NCBI GenBank assembly: GCA_004124875.1 | Contig: SCKJ01000011.1 | Location: 1 to 64,000, forward strand | Length of the DNA: 64,000 nt | Direction: 5' to 3' | Origin: Fidelibacterota bacterium | GTDB taxonomy: Bacteria > Fidelibacterota > Marinisomatia > SCGC-AAA003-L08 > TS1B11 | Shown: piece by piece, positions 10,253 to 18,620 of the stretch | Position numbering within the stretch: position 1 is the stretch's first letter | Layout of the letters: each line of letters starts with the position of its first letter | Notes under the pieces: model-generated | What the model saw: the letters and a program-made list of their open reading frames with translations, nothing else | Database searches by the model: none | What the model was told of the DNA's origin: nothing | Position numbers and translations under genes: made by a program

Positions 10253-12804
10253 ATATGAATCGTTTTTCTTTCCTTTTCGGGGTATTCGCCAACTGCGGCC
10301 CTGATGTCATCTAAGATCAAATCTGGTCGCCGCACGATTTCTATACTGTTTTCCCTTGCGAATACAGCCCCTTTACCGAGGACATGCATCGCTTTGCAAC
10401 ATTCATAAATTTCGCGTTGACTCAATGGCACTGGCGGGTCACGATGTCTAAGTTCAGTTTGCACCGCACCATACGAAACTGGGTCATTCGGTACTTCCTT
10501 TGCGATAGTCCAAACGGACTCAAGTATCTCTCTGAATGGTGGGTCTTCGGACTCCTCTTTCTCCAGAGAATCGATCCACTGCTTGGTCTGGTCAGGTGTA
10601 ATGCATTTCTTAAAAAGTTCTCGAATCCGCCCGAGTCCGCCAATCCGCTTCGCGGATGCAATTCTGACTAGACGCGCTAGATCATCGATGTAGATAAGTG
10701 TTATCGTCTTACCGGTTGCTTTGCGGTGGTTCCGGATTTCGCGAACTGAAGCCGAAAGTTCACCTCTCGAGGTGGCGAACTGATTTCCTACAACAGCATG
10801 ATGGTCACACTTGTGGTCATCCATGTGTCGGGCGAGCCCCGCAATCCCCAGGTCCTTGGCACTAACATACTTTCCGCTCTTTGCTTCAATGCCCACCCTG
10901 TATCGCTGGGGAATCCCGTCTTCATCCGCTGGCAGATATGCCTCAGCGGTTCCATCCGGATTGTCTTTTCCACCGATTCGAATGACATCATCAAATCCTA
11001 TAGCCTCAAAGGCAGCGCGTGTCTCGATCTCAAGCTCATCTTCGTTGTTTCTTGCTTCAAGAAGAGCGAGGGCGGTCATACCGGGTGTTCGACGATGTGT
11101 TGACCTTACAAACAGTCTCAACAATTCGTCGCGCCTCCCGATTACATCGCGAATTATACTTTCATCCAACCCCATTTGGTATAAATTAGCTTCCATCAAG
11201 ATTTCAGACATCGCAAGCATTTCAAGTGGAAGGCTCCGCTGAGGATTAGTATAATACTCTTGGAACGCGGCAAAAAAGGGATGGGAAGAATTGATAAGCA
11301 ACGCACCTCTATCCACATCAAAAATTGCCAACCCATCCTTCGAATCCAGCGCGCTCAATTCCGTTGAGCGAAGCAAGCCGTCCTCTCCAGCCGATCGCTC
11401 CTTCAATGCCTCAAGGAACTCAGCCTGCGCTTCAGCAGAAAGATTGGAAGGGAATCGGTAATAATATGGGGTGGCTTTGCTCTCCGCAACCAGTCGAGCG
11501 AGTGAGAGCAGTGGCGCTACTGTCATGCTCCCGGGTGCGGACGAAATGCTGGCAGAAATCCGTGCTGCTGGTGTTTTTGTTCGATCGCGAGCTACGAGTG
11601 TATTGCGCGCAAAATTGAATCCAGCGCGTAGATAATTCTGCGCTGCTTTATATAGGTATCCCTGTTGAAACGACTCACGGGATGATCTAAGTGCTTCGTC
11701 AAGGCTGTCGATGTGAACGACCATTCTAAACCGGGAGAATGTACCATGCCGTAATTTATTTCGCTCGATCCCAAAGCCAGGGTCGTCAACGTTCACTCGC
11801 CGTCCACGCACATAGACGAAGAACCCACTACTCTGCTCGAATTTTTCTTTGCCTGCATCCAGTTCATTGTCGAATGTCTCAATGTATCCCGTGATTCGCC
11901 CCAGCAGTTCTTCGTGCAAAACGCCGTACCGGTGAACAGAATCTTCTGGCTCGCTTGTGTCCTCACGAACAATCAATCCTTCAGGGCAAGGAGATGACAT
12001 TTGGATGACATCCGTGCCTATCACCATTTTCTTAAAGGGGGCATCTATCTCTGGGGGCGTTATGGGGGCACCATCAAGGAAAAGGTGAAAGTCGCTGTGC
12101 TGCGGCATGGCGGTTCTCAATACCCAGTTGAGACGGCCAATACTGATTTTCTTTCCCAGGTCTTTCAAAACGGACATTATGGCGACGGTCCACGAAGCAG
12201 AGGCACCCTCTCCGAACAGGCGGAGTGCCTGATAGCCCTCCATTTCTCCATTGGCCCAAACTTGTACAGCCTCTAATGCTTGTTGCTCGGTCAGTTCCCG
12301 TAACGGTATTTGGATTGTTTGTTCATTAAAAACACCCTCGGTTTCTTGCCTCGCGATGCCGGCCAGATTTGTATAGTCCATGGTGGCCGCATAATAAGTG
12401 CCATCAACCTTGCAGATATGAGTGAGCTTTGAAGCCAATACAAATGTGGACAGCTTGCCAATACCGAATTTGCCAATAGGCTTTCGGCCACGAGCACCGG
12501 TCTCTCTGCGCCTAGTGCTGTTACCGATAATCCAGTGTGATTTGAGGGCGTCAACGTTCATTCCCTCTCCATCGTCTATTACCACAATCGTTGCATCTGA
12601 ATCGCGGGGATCTGGGGAGAGGATAACGTGGACGTTTTCAGCGCCAGCATCGAATGAGTTGGAGACAAGTTCTTCAACTGCCTTGTTGGGGCTGGAGTAC
12701 AGGCCTTCGGAAAACAGTTCTATGATACGGACACTAATTTTGACATCAATCTGGTCGATTGTGTTTCCAGTATGCTCGAACAATTCCCCAGTCGGTGGGT
12801 TCAT
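10249..12804 (-). CDS. GHKL (MORC-like) ATPase fused to a restriction-nuclease-like domain
   Basis: 851 aa. The N-terminal GHKL ATPase shows all three Bergerat motifs: EELVSNSFDAG (44-54), IDDGEGM (76-82) and GKFGIGKLS (111-119). The middle is a long S5-like and coiled region without a recognisable domain. At residues 592-700 there is a candidate PD-(D/E)xK nuclease core: helix EIETRAAFEAIGF, then Pro616-Asp617, then Glu640-Ala-Lys642, followed by helices and a strand TLIYIDDL. Bacterial MORC/MutL-like ATPases joined to nuclease domains and encoded beside methylases are known from the family analysis of Iyer, Abhiman and Aravind (2008). This gene fits that class. Catalytic residues are inferred from spacing only. 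Confidence 0.8.
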   Translation of the reverse strand: MNPPTGELFEHTGNTIDQIDVKISVRIIELFSEGLYSSPNKAVEELVSNSFDAGAENVHVILSPDPRDSDATIVVIDDGEGMNVDALKSHWIIGNSTRRRETGARGRKPIGKFGIGKLSTFVLASKLTHICKVDGTYYAATMDYTNLAGIARQETEGVFNEQTIQIPLRELTEQQALEAVQVWANGEMEGYQALRLFGEGASASWTVAIMSVLKDLGKKISIGRLNWVLRTAMPQHSDFHLFLDGAPITPPEIDAPFKKMVIGTDVIQMSSPCPEGLIVREDTSEPEDSVHRYGVLHEELLGRITGYIETFDNELDAGKEKFEQSSGFFVYVRGRRVNVDDPGFGIERNKLRHGTFSRFRMVVHIDSLDEALRSSRESFQQGYLYKAAQNYLRAGFNFARNTLVARDRTKTPAARISASISSAPGSMTVAPLLSLARLVAESKATPYYYRFPSNLSAEAQAEFLEALKERSAGEDGLLRSTELSALDSKDGLAIFDVDRGALLINSSHPFFAAFQEYYTNPQRSLPLEMLAMSEILMEANLYQMGLDESIIRDVIGRRDELLRLFVRSTHRRTPGMTALALLEARNNEDELEIETRAAFEAIGFDDVIRIGGKDNPDGTAEAYLPADEDGIPQRYRVGIEAKSGKYVSAKDLGIAGLARHMDDHKCDHHAVVGNQFATSRGELSASVREIRNHRKATGKTITLIYIDDLARLVRIASAKRIGGLGRIRELFKKCITPDQTKQWIDSLEKEESEDPPFREILESVWTIAKEVPNDPVSYGAVQTELRHRDPPVPLSQREIYECCKAMHVLGKGAVFARENSIEIVRRPDLILDDIRAAVGEYPEKERKTIHI

Positions 12805-13125
12805 TACTATATGTTTCCTTTGCTGGTATCCAGTGGGGCCTAAATTAGCACGTGAATTCGTTTTATTGGTGGGACTTTCCTAACTAGCTATGAGTTGTCA
12901 ATACTCCCACTCCTCACTACTGGCGACTGATTACTCTCTCCCCCTCATCACTCATTACTGACGACTCACGACTCTTCCTCTCCCCGCACACCACTAGCTG
13001 CAAACTCACCTTTGGAGCCTTAAAATTGACTCCCATGTTATGCCCTGGCATCACTTGCAGTCAATTGCCCTCCTCGGACAACCTTTCCCCCGTCCTGCGG
13101 GTCAAAGGGACGTGTAAGGCGGATT
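12805..13125. other. Gene-free spacer with shuffled short repeats
   Basis: No supportable gene. Between about 12,900 and 12,990 it holds a low-complexity mixture of words such as ACTCATTACTGACGACTCACGACTC. Related words occur in inverted orientation just past mdh (8,878-8,925), so similar sequence brackets the methyltransferase/ATPase pair. The remainder contains the palindrome listed at 13025-13065 and should carry the promoter of the sigma-factor operon. Confidence 0.6.
13025..13065. promoter_or_regulatory. 41-bp imperfect palindrome upstream of the sigma operon
   Basis: Outer arms ATTGACT (13025-13031) and AGTCAAT (13059-13065) are perfectly inverted, and inside them ATGCC-CT-GGCAT (13040-13051) is a second perfect inverted repeat at nearly the same centre. 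It lies about 60 bp before the sigma-factor start, a position suitable for an operator or a leader hairpin. No T-run follows, so a terminator is unlikely. Function is inferred from position only. Confidence 0.45.
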
Positions 13126-13665
13126 GTGGATAAGCAGACAGTCACACTCATCCGGGCAGCGCAAAATGGCAATCAGAACGCCTTTCACCAGCTGGTCAGT
13201 CAGTACGACTCCCGAATTATGGGTTTGGCCCTGCAAATATTGAAGAATAAAGAAGATGCGGAAGACATATATCAGGAAGTTTTTCTTAAAGCCTGGCGCT
13301 CCCTGGACTCTTTTGAGTTCAAGAGCGACTTTTATACCTGGCTATATCGGATCACCACCAACACTTGCTACAGTTACAGGACCGGCAAGCAGCGGCACCA
13401 TATGGAAAACATCTCCCTGGAGGAAGGATACCACGACGCCTACGAGGATGAGCGCCTGGGAGACCGGGACGACCGGCAGGCGGGGATTATCGCCGCAGTG
13501 GACGAACTCCCCCAGAAACAGAAGACGGTCTTCATACTGCGTTACTATCAAGGACACAAAATTCAGGACATCGCCAATTTATTGGGCTGCACAACGGGCA
13601 CCGTCAAGCGGTACCTCCATCGTGCTACCCATAAATTGAGAAGGGAACTGGCAGGTTATGCCTAA
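13126..13665 (+). CDS. ECF RNA polymerase sigma factor, RpoE-like
   Basis: 179 aa with a GTG start. Region 2 covers about residues 10-80: LVSQYDSRIMGLALQIL, the DAEDIYQEVFLKAW box that binds the core enzyme, and FYTWLYRITTNTC. Region 4 (about 120-175: VDELPQKQKTVFILRYYQG, then the HTH with GCTTGTVKRYLHRATHKLR) reads the -35 element. It should direct transcription of a small regulon, probably including its own operon. The next gene starts inside its last codons (8-bp overlap) and encodes a one-pass membrane protein, the usual place for an anti-sigma factor. Assignment to the ECF class is secure; the inducing signal is unknown, though downstream genes point to the cell envelope. Confidence 0.93.
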   Translation: MDKQTVTLIRAAQNGNQNAFHQLVSQYDSRIMGLALQILKNKEDAEDIYQEVFLKAWRSLDSFEFKSDFYTWLYRITTNTCYSYRTGKQRHHMENISLEEGYHDAYEDERLGDRDDRQAGIIAAVDELPQKQKTVFILRYYQGHKIQDIANLLGCTTGTVKRYLHRATHKLRRELAGYA

Positions 13666-14566
13666 AGACGATTACAACCAAACTCACCTGACCGACGACC
13701 AGCTCAGGGAGTTATTCAGCCCCATTAAGCCGGTCATCAAGGTTGACGAACAGTGGCTTATGGCGCAGCGGGCCCGGCTGGAAGGCGCCATTGAAGTGGC
13801 CAGCGCCGTCACCTGGTGGACGCGCTTGGTCGAGCAGGTCCAGCTCTGGTGGCAGGAGCTGCCCTACTATTTCGGCTCCGCCCGGCCGGTACTGGCCTGG
13901 GGCGGCGCGCTGGTGCTGGGCATCATCATCGGCCGCTTCGCCTTAACCGGTGGCGGCGTTGATGCGTTCCCCGGCGGGATGGCGCAGGGCCAGGACATCA
14001 ACCTCGCCGAAATGATCCGCTCCGGCCAGATCAAGGATATCGATGTGGGCGTCAGCAGTGATCCCGATAACCCCATCGTCCTCAACCTGACGACCGGCCG
14101 TGAAATGCAGATGACCGGCACCACTGAGCGCGATGACATTCTGGCGGCCCTTGAGTATGTGCTGGTGCGGGACCCGAATCCGGGGCAGCGCCTGCAGTCG
14201 GCCCGCATCCTCGGCGGCATTGGCAATTTGGACAGCAAGGAGTCTACCGTGATGGCGCTGGTTTCGGCCTTGCTCACCGATGAGAATCCCGGCGTCAGGC
14301 TTTCCATCGTCCGCTCCCTGCAGGGCATTGATAACCCCCTGGTGAAGAATGCCCTCATCAAAACGACCCTTGAGGATACCAATGAAGGGGTGCGGTTGGC
14401 CTCGGTTGAGGCGCTGGGCCACTTTATTACCGATCTTTCCGTCAGGTCAGCGTTGCTGCTGGCTTCACGCATGGATGCGGCCGAATCGGTCCGCTACCAG
14501 GCCTATCAACTGCTGGCAGAGTCTGCCGGTGAAACCGATGCCGAAGGACTGGATATTCTACCATGA
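13658..14566 (+). CDS. Membrane-anchored HEAT-repeat protein, probable anti-sigma factor
   Basis: 302 aa. The cytoplasmic N-terminus (residues 1-70) is charged and contains LTDDQLRELFSPIKPV. One transmembrane helix follows (about 77-95, VLAWGGALVLGIIIGRFAL). The C-terminal half has HEAT-like helical repeats: LQSARILGGIGN, VRLSIVRSLQGID, VRLASVEALGHF and VRYQAYQLLAES. Its place directly after an ECF sigma gene with overlapping codons suggests that it holds the sigma factor at the membrane and senses envelope state through the repeats. No canonical zinc-binding anti-sigma motif (HxxxCxxC) is present, so the anti-sigma role is inference from order and topology. It overlaps the next gene by four bases. 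Confidence 0.72.
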   Translation: MPKDDYNQTHLTDDQLRELFSPIKPVIKVDEQWLMAQRARLEGAIEVASAVTWWTRLVEQVQLWWQELPYYFGSARPVLAWGGALVLGIIIGRFALTGGGVDAFPGGMAQGQDINLAEMIRSGQIKDIDVGVSSDPDNPIVLNLTTGREMQMTGTTERDDILAALEYVLVRDPNPGQRLQSARILGGIGNLDSKESTVMALVSALLTDENPGVRLSIVRSLQGIDNPLVKNALIKTTLEDTNEGVRLASVEALGHFITDLSVRSALLLASRMDAAESVRYQAYQLLAESAGETDAEGLDILP

Positions 14567-15825
14567 GGAAAGTTCTTACCTTGGCGCTGATGAGCGTGTT
14601 GCCGTTGCTGGCACAGCGGGCCCAGGCCGAAAAGGAGCTGATCTCATCCGAAGTGGTGCACGGTCTATTTCAGGTCGTCTTTAAGCATACCATCAAGGCC
14701 GATCCCGGTGGACAACTGGAACTGAAAGACATGTTCGGCGATGTGGTTATCACCGGTACGGATTCCAGAATTCTGGAGATCGTGGAAAAAATCCGCATTG
14801 CCCGGCGCGCGCGCGATGGGGCGGAAGAATTTGCCGTCCGGATGAGCGGATGGCTCGAAAGCATCCCCAATGATCAGCCGGTGTTCACTTTCAGGGTGGT
14901 CCGGGAGCGCAACCGGAACATCAGCACCAGCTACAATATATCCATACCCAGGATATTCAACGTTTATGTGAAATCGTTCGGCGGGGATATCGACCTCTCC
15001 CATGTGAAGGGTGAAATCAACATCAAAACCGGCGGCGGCGATATCGCGGTGGCAAACACCAGTGGCCGTATTTCAATCAGGACTTCCGGTGGAGATATTG
15101 ACGTAATTGGGGCCGAGGGCCAGATCGACCTGGTTACCAGTGGTGGTGATATCGAGGGCCGCAAGATTGTAGGCAAGGTCTATGTGAAAACCGGCGGCGG
15201 CGATATCGAACTGGTATCGGGCAAAGGGACACTGGAGGCGGAAACCGGCGGCGGCGATATTGAAGTGCGCGATTTCGAAGGACCTTCCATCAAAGCCCGG
15301 ACTGGCGGCGGCGACCTGGATTTCGCGCGGATTACGGCCGTCCTCAACCTCATCACGGGCGGCGGCGATATTGATGTTTCCAACCTTATCGGCAACCTGG
15401 AAGTTGCCACCGGCGGTGGAGACATCGATCTCAAACGGGCCGTGGGGGATATGATCCTTTATACCAATAGCGGAGATGTTAAGGCGAAAAAGATCAACGG
15501 CGCCCTGCGCGTAAGATCAGGCCGGGGGGACATTGATATTGAGGGCTGGCTGCTGGATAAGGCCACTAAAAATAAATCGCTTCTGGAAACGCGCCGCGGT
15601 GACATTAACATCTCGCTGGCAGGCAAAACGGCGGTCTCCATCGCGCTTAAAATTCTCGACACCCCCCCACGGTACGGCATGAAGCAGATTTATGGCAATA
15701 TTGATTTTGATATATCGCGCGAGCAAGGCAATACATTGGGCCGGTACGACGCCCCAAATTCCGTCCATGCTATTGAGGTGGAAACCCGGGATGGCACGGT
15801 CACTATTTATGAATCCGAGGATTGA
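14563..15825 (+). CDS. Exported DUF4097-type beta-solenoid protein with GGGDI repeats
   Basis: 420 aa. A signal peptide (MRKVLTLALMSVLPLLAQRAQA) is followed by a head domain to about residue 140. Then come about a dozen repeats of 18-22 residues ending in GGD, mostly GGGDI or GGGDID, spanning about 145-350. This periodic pattern is typical of DUF4097 putative adhesin proteins and predicts a right-handed beta-solenoid in which each GGD forms a turn. No transmembrane segment follows the signal, so it is periplasmic or surface-exposed. Start and stop codons overlap or nearly touch those of its neighbours, so it belongs to the sigma-factor operon. Its ligand or partner is unknown. Confidence 0.82.
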   Translation: MRKVLTLALMSVLPLLAQRAQAEKELISSEVVHGLFQVVFKHTIKADPGGQLELKDMFGDVVITGTDSRILEIVEKIRIARRARDGAEEFAVRMSGWLESIPNDQPVFTFRVVRERNRNISTSYNISIPRIFNVYVKSFGGDIDLSHVKGEINIKTGGGDIAVANTSGRISIRTSGGDIDVIGAEGQIDLVTSGGDIEGRKIVGKVYVKTGGGDIELVSGKGTLEAETGGGDIEVRDFEGPSIKARTGGGDLDFARITAVLNLITGGGDIDVSNLIGNLEVATGGGDIDLKRAVGDMILYTNSGDVKAKKINGALRVRSGRGDIDIEGWLLDKATKNKSLLETRRGDINISLAGKTAVSIALKILDTPPRYGMKQIYGNIDFDISREQGNTLGRYDAPNSVHAIEVETRDGTVTIYESED

Positions 15826-15828
15826 AAA

Positions 15829-17439
15829 ATGAATAAACGGCAACCTATTCTCCTTTGGGGCCTGATGGCAATGTTGACATCTGCGTTTCTCTTTGGGCAG
15901 GAGGAATTATCTGCTCTACCCGAGCAAGTATACACGGTTGATGACACGGGGGAACTGAAAATATTTTCCGATCTAACCATACCTGCAGATGAAATCAGGA
16001 CAGGGAAACTGCGGGTCATTGGGGGCAATCTCACCGTCATTGGCACCGTAACCGGCCGCATCATTGTTATCGGCGGCGATGTGGACATCAAGTCATCAGC
16101 GGTTGTGGAGGGCACCATTGTTGCCCTGGGCGGCAAGATTACCAGAGCCGACGGCGCGGAAATATCCGGTGAAGTGCTGGAGATTAATAGCGGGAAACTT
16201 TCGCTGTCAAGGAGACAGGCCGCGGATATTTTTAACCGCAATGAAGCGGAAGAAGACGCGCTAAAAAGCGCCTGGTATGAAGATGACCGGTATTCAAAAT
16301 CGTACGATTACAAAATCAAACGCAGGGATGAAATCTCAAAAAAAGTCAAGCGCATACGCCGCATCAAACTGTCGCACCGCAGCCGGGTGAGATCCGATTT
16401 CGGAGTGCCATCTGATGTGGTTGTCCGGTACAATCGCGCTGAAGGCGCCGCCCTTTATATTCCCTTCTCGCCCGACACCGACGACCTGAACGGCTTCCAT
16501 ATCCAGAGCATGATTGGCTACGCCTCGGGGCCCAACAAATTTTACGGTCGCATAGGTATCGGGCAATACCTGTTTGACCATCGGATTGGCGTCATTGCCG
16601 AAGCACACCTCGCGCCCACCCACAACGACGGCTGGCGGCTGGCCTCTGAGGAAAACTTTCTCGGCGCGCTGCTGATCCACGAAGATTGGTACGACTGGTA
16701 CGAGACCGAGGGCTACGGAGGCTCGCTCGTTGCCTATCCGTTCAGCTGGTTGAAACTGGGCGCACAGTACCTGCTGGAAGAGCATCGCCGGATGCACACA
16801 ACGGTAAACTGGAGCCTGTTTGGCCGGGACAAAACATTCCGCCCCGGCTATGCCATTACAGCAGGCAAAGACGAGAACATGACCTACCATCTGCGAGTGG
16901 GCAACGACATCGGCCTGTTTCACAAGGGCTTCAAGGCTAACTTTGGGGGCTCCTATACCACCACCATGCCCACCAGTGACTTCGCCTACACCCGGCAGGA
17001 ATTCAATGCAGGCACATTCTTTAACTTTCAGCGGCGTCTGGGGGTTCGCGCATCCGTCAAGACCGGGGCCACCCTGAACAGCGGCAGCGGTGGTTCGCTG
17101 GGCTACGGCCTGCAGCACAAGGTTCCTGTGGGCGGCATAGGATCCATCGGCGGCTATGACTACAAGGACGAGTCCGGGAGCCATTTCGCCGTCATCAATG
17201 TCGATTTCTCGCTGCTGGACCGCTCAGGCGATGTGCTCTCGATCCTGTGGCAGTATGGCGCAGCATGGGAAGCCGAATATAACCTGTTCACCGGGGACTA
17301 CTTATCGGACCTGCAGGCGGGTGGCCGCCAGAGTATCGGCTTCCGCTTTGGCGATGAAAGCACGCGTTTTGAGATATTCCGCACCCTCAGCGGAAAAACT
17401 ACCGAATACGCATTTTACTTCAGATTTATGGATCTGTAG
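15829..17439 (+). CDS. Outer-membrane beta-barrel protein with bactofilin-like N-terminal repeats
   Basis: 536 aa. A signal peptide ends near residue 24. Residues about 55-125 show hydrophobic short-period repeats (LRVIGGNLTVIGTVTGRIIVIG, VDIKSSAVVEGTIVALGG) like the polymer-forming bactofilin beta-helix. A charged Lys/Arg-rich linker lies at about 150-185. From about 200 to the end, alternating aromatic strands (FYGRIGIGQYLFDHRIGV, YALKLGAQYLL-like segments, terminal YAFYFRFMDL with a final hydrophobic residue) indicate an outer-membrane beta-barrel. It sits three bases after the DUF4097 gene. The combination suggests a periplasmic scaffold tethered to the outer membrane under control of the ECF factor; no known family name was recognised. 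Confidence 0.7.
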   Translation: MNKRQPILLWGLMAMLTSAFLFGQEELSALPEQVYTVDDTGELKIFSDLTIPADEIRTGKLRVIGGNLTVIGTVTGRIIVIGGDVDIKSSAVVEGTIVALGGKITRADGAEISGEVLEINSGKLSLSRRQAADIFNRNEAEEDALKSAWYEDDRYSKSYDYKIKRRDEISKKVKRIRRIKLSHRSRVRSDFGVPSDVVVRYNRAEGAALYIPFSPDTDDLNGFHIQSMIGYASGPNKFYGRIGIGQYLFDHRIGVIAEAHLAPTHNDGWRLASEENFLGALLIHEDWYDWYETEGYGGSLVAYPFSWLKLGAQYLLEEHRRMHTTVNWSLFGRDKTFRPGYAITAGKDENMTYHLRVGNDIGLFHKGFKANFGGSYTTTMPTSDFAYTRQEFNAGTFFNFQRRLGVRASVKTGATLNSGSGGSLGYGLQHKVPVGGIGSIGGYDYKDESGSHFAVINVDFSLLDRSGDVLSILWQYGAAWEAEYNLFTGDYLSDLQAGGRQSIGFRFGDESTRFEIFRTLSGKTTEYAFYFRFMDL

Positions 17440-17447
17440 GAGCATAC

Positions 17448-18320
17448 ATGTCGAGACAACCCCTCACTGTTGCTCTTTTCGCTCTGACCCTGACCGGCGC
17501 CCTGCCGGCTCAGGATCAGGCCATCATCACCATTGATGAAAACCTGGACGACGTGGTTGAGCAGCTTGACATACTCATAAAATTTGGATTCGGGAAAATA
17601 AAAATTGAACGCGGCAACCCCTCGAAGGCAATCACCGGATTTATCCAGTATAATGATGAAATGATCTCTCCCAGGATTTCATACGTGGGCGACAGGAGCA
17701 TAGCGGTATTCCGCCTCGAAACAAAAATGCGCCGGGAAGGCTGGGGCTTCACCAGGTGGCATGATTTTGACGATTACAACCTGCCCGAGTGTGAACTCTA
17801 CTTTACGACCCGCGTGCCACTGGATATCCAGTTTTCATGTGGCCTGGGTGAGGCTGAACTTGACTTCGGAAACCTGCTGATCTCAGACGCCAACATTGAA
17901 AACGGATTGGGCGCCACTTTGCTCAACTTTTCCACATTGAACGAGATCACGATGCGACGGCTGTCGGTTGAGAACGGGCTCGGCGAACTGCGTGCTTCCA
18001 ATTTGAGCAACGCCAATACGACTCGCTACAGATTCGACAGCGGTCTGGGTGACGCCGATCTCGATTTTGGGGGCGAACTACAGCACGACATCCAGGTGGA
18101 CGCCAACATCGGACTGGGCAATATGACTTTCAGAATTCCGCGTATCTACAATGTGGAGCTCGACGCCAAAGACAGTTTTCTCTCCACCATCGAGACGCGC
18201 GGAATGATTCAGATCAGGCGCGGATTGTACAGAAGCAGGGATTTCGATTCGTCCAGGCCAACGATCTTCATCAGTGCCAACGTCGGCCTGGGGGGCATTA
18301 AGATGGTCTGGACTGACTGA
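17448..18320 (+). CDS. Exported toast-rack/DUF4097-like beta-repeat protein
   Basis: 290 aa with a signal peptide (SRQPLTVALFALTLTGALPAQ). The rest is a stack of short beta repeats built around GLG: SCGLGEAELDFGNL, ENGLGATLLNFSTL, ENGLGELRASNLS, DSGLGDADLDFGG, NIGLGNMTFRIPR and NVGLGGIKMVW. GLG spaced about 20-25 residues apart is characteristic of the toast-rack/LiaF-C-like beta-solenoids, related in shape to DUF4097. Bacillus-type relatives are involved in envelope stress signalling; here the role is inferred from the operon. It is the last gene of the sigma cluster, eight bases after the barrel gene, and is followed by a run of nine or more C residues and convergent genes. Confidence 0.72.
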   Translation: MSRQPLTVALFALTLTGALPAQDQAIITIDENLDDVVEQLDILIKFGFGKIKIERGNPSKAITGFIQYNDEMISPRISYVGDRSIAVFRLETKMRREGWGFTRWHDFDDYNLPECELYFTTRVPLDIQFSCGLGEAELDFGNLLISDANIENGLGATLLNFSTLNEITMRRLSVENGLGELRASNLSNANTTRYRFDSGLGDADLDFGGELQHDIQVDANIGLGNMTFRIPRIYNVELDAKDSFLSTIETRGMIQIRRGLYRSRDFDSSRPTIFISANVGLGGIKMVWTD

Positions 18321-18362
18321 CCCCCCCCCAATACTGCCGATTCCGGCGACCGGGCGCCACGG

Positions 18363-18614
18363 CTACATGACAGGATCTCTCCACACCCCGGCAGAACCGT
18401 CATCCACGCCTTCCTCAATGCGCAGGACCTCCACGTTATCCTTGTAGAAGACCATTTTCTCCGAGCCGTCAGTTTTTACCAACTGCACTGAGTCGCTGCG
18501 CCGGGTCAGGAGGTAGCCTTCGCCATCAGCTCCTTCCGCCAGCGGAAAGTGATAATCGCGGCCGGACGTGGTGCGAATAATGCACAGCCGCTGAACCGCT
18601 TTGGGGCGTGTCAT
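18363..18614 (-). CDS. Small hypothetical protein downstream of the LON-domain gene
   Basis: 83 aa, not recognised. It begins MTRPKAVQRLCIIRTTSGRDYHF and looks like a small all-beta domain: alternating hydrophobic stretches (YLLTRRSDSVQLVKTDG, MVFYKDNVEVLRIEEG) with no transmembrane segment or metal motif. The start lies six bases after the stop of the LON-domain gene on the same strand, which supports it as a real co-transcribed gene. It ends 42 bp from the convergent toast-rack gene. Function is unknown. Confidence 0.6.
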   Translation of the reverse strand: MTRPKAVQRLCIIRTTSGRDYHFPLAEGADGEGYLLTRRSDSVQLVKTDGSEKMVFYKDNVEVLRIEEGVDDGSAGVWRDPVM

Positions 18615-18620
18615 GCGCTT

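Noticed and set aside
14995..15610. Regular short DNA repeats that could suggest a CRISPR-like array
   Set aside because: They are codon-phased units of an exported beta-solenoid protein with no spacers or cas genes.
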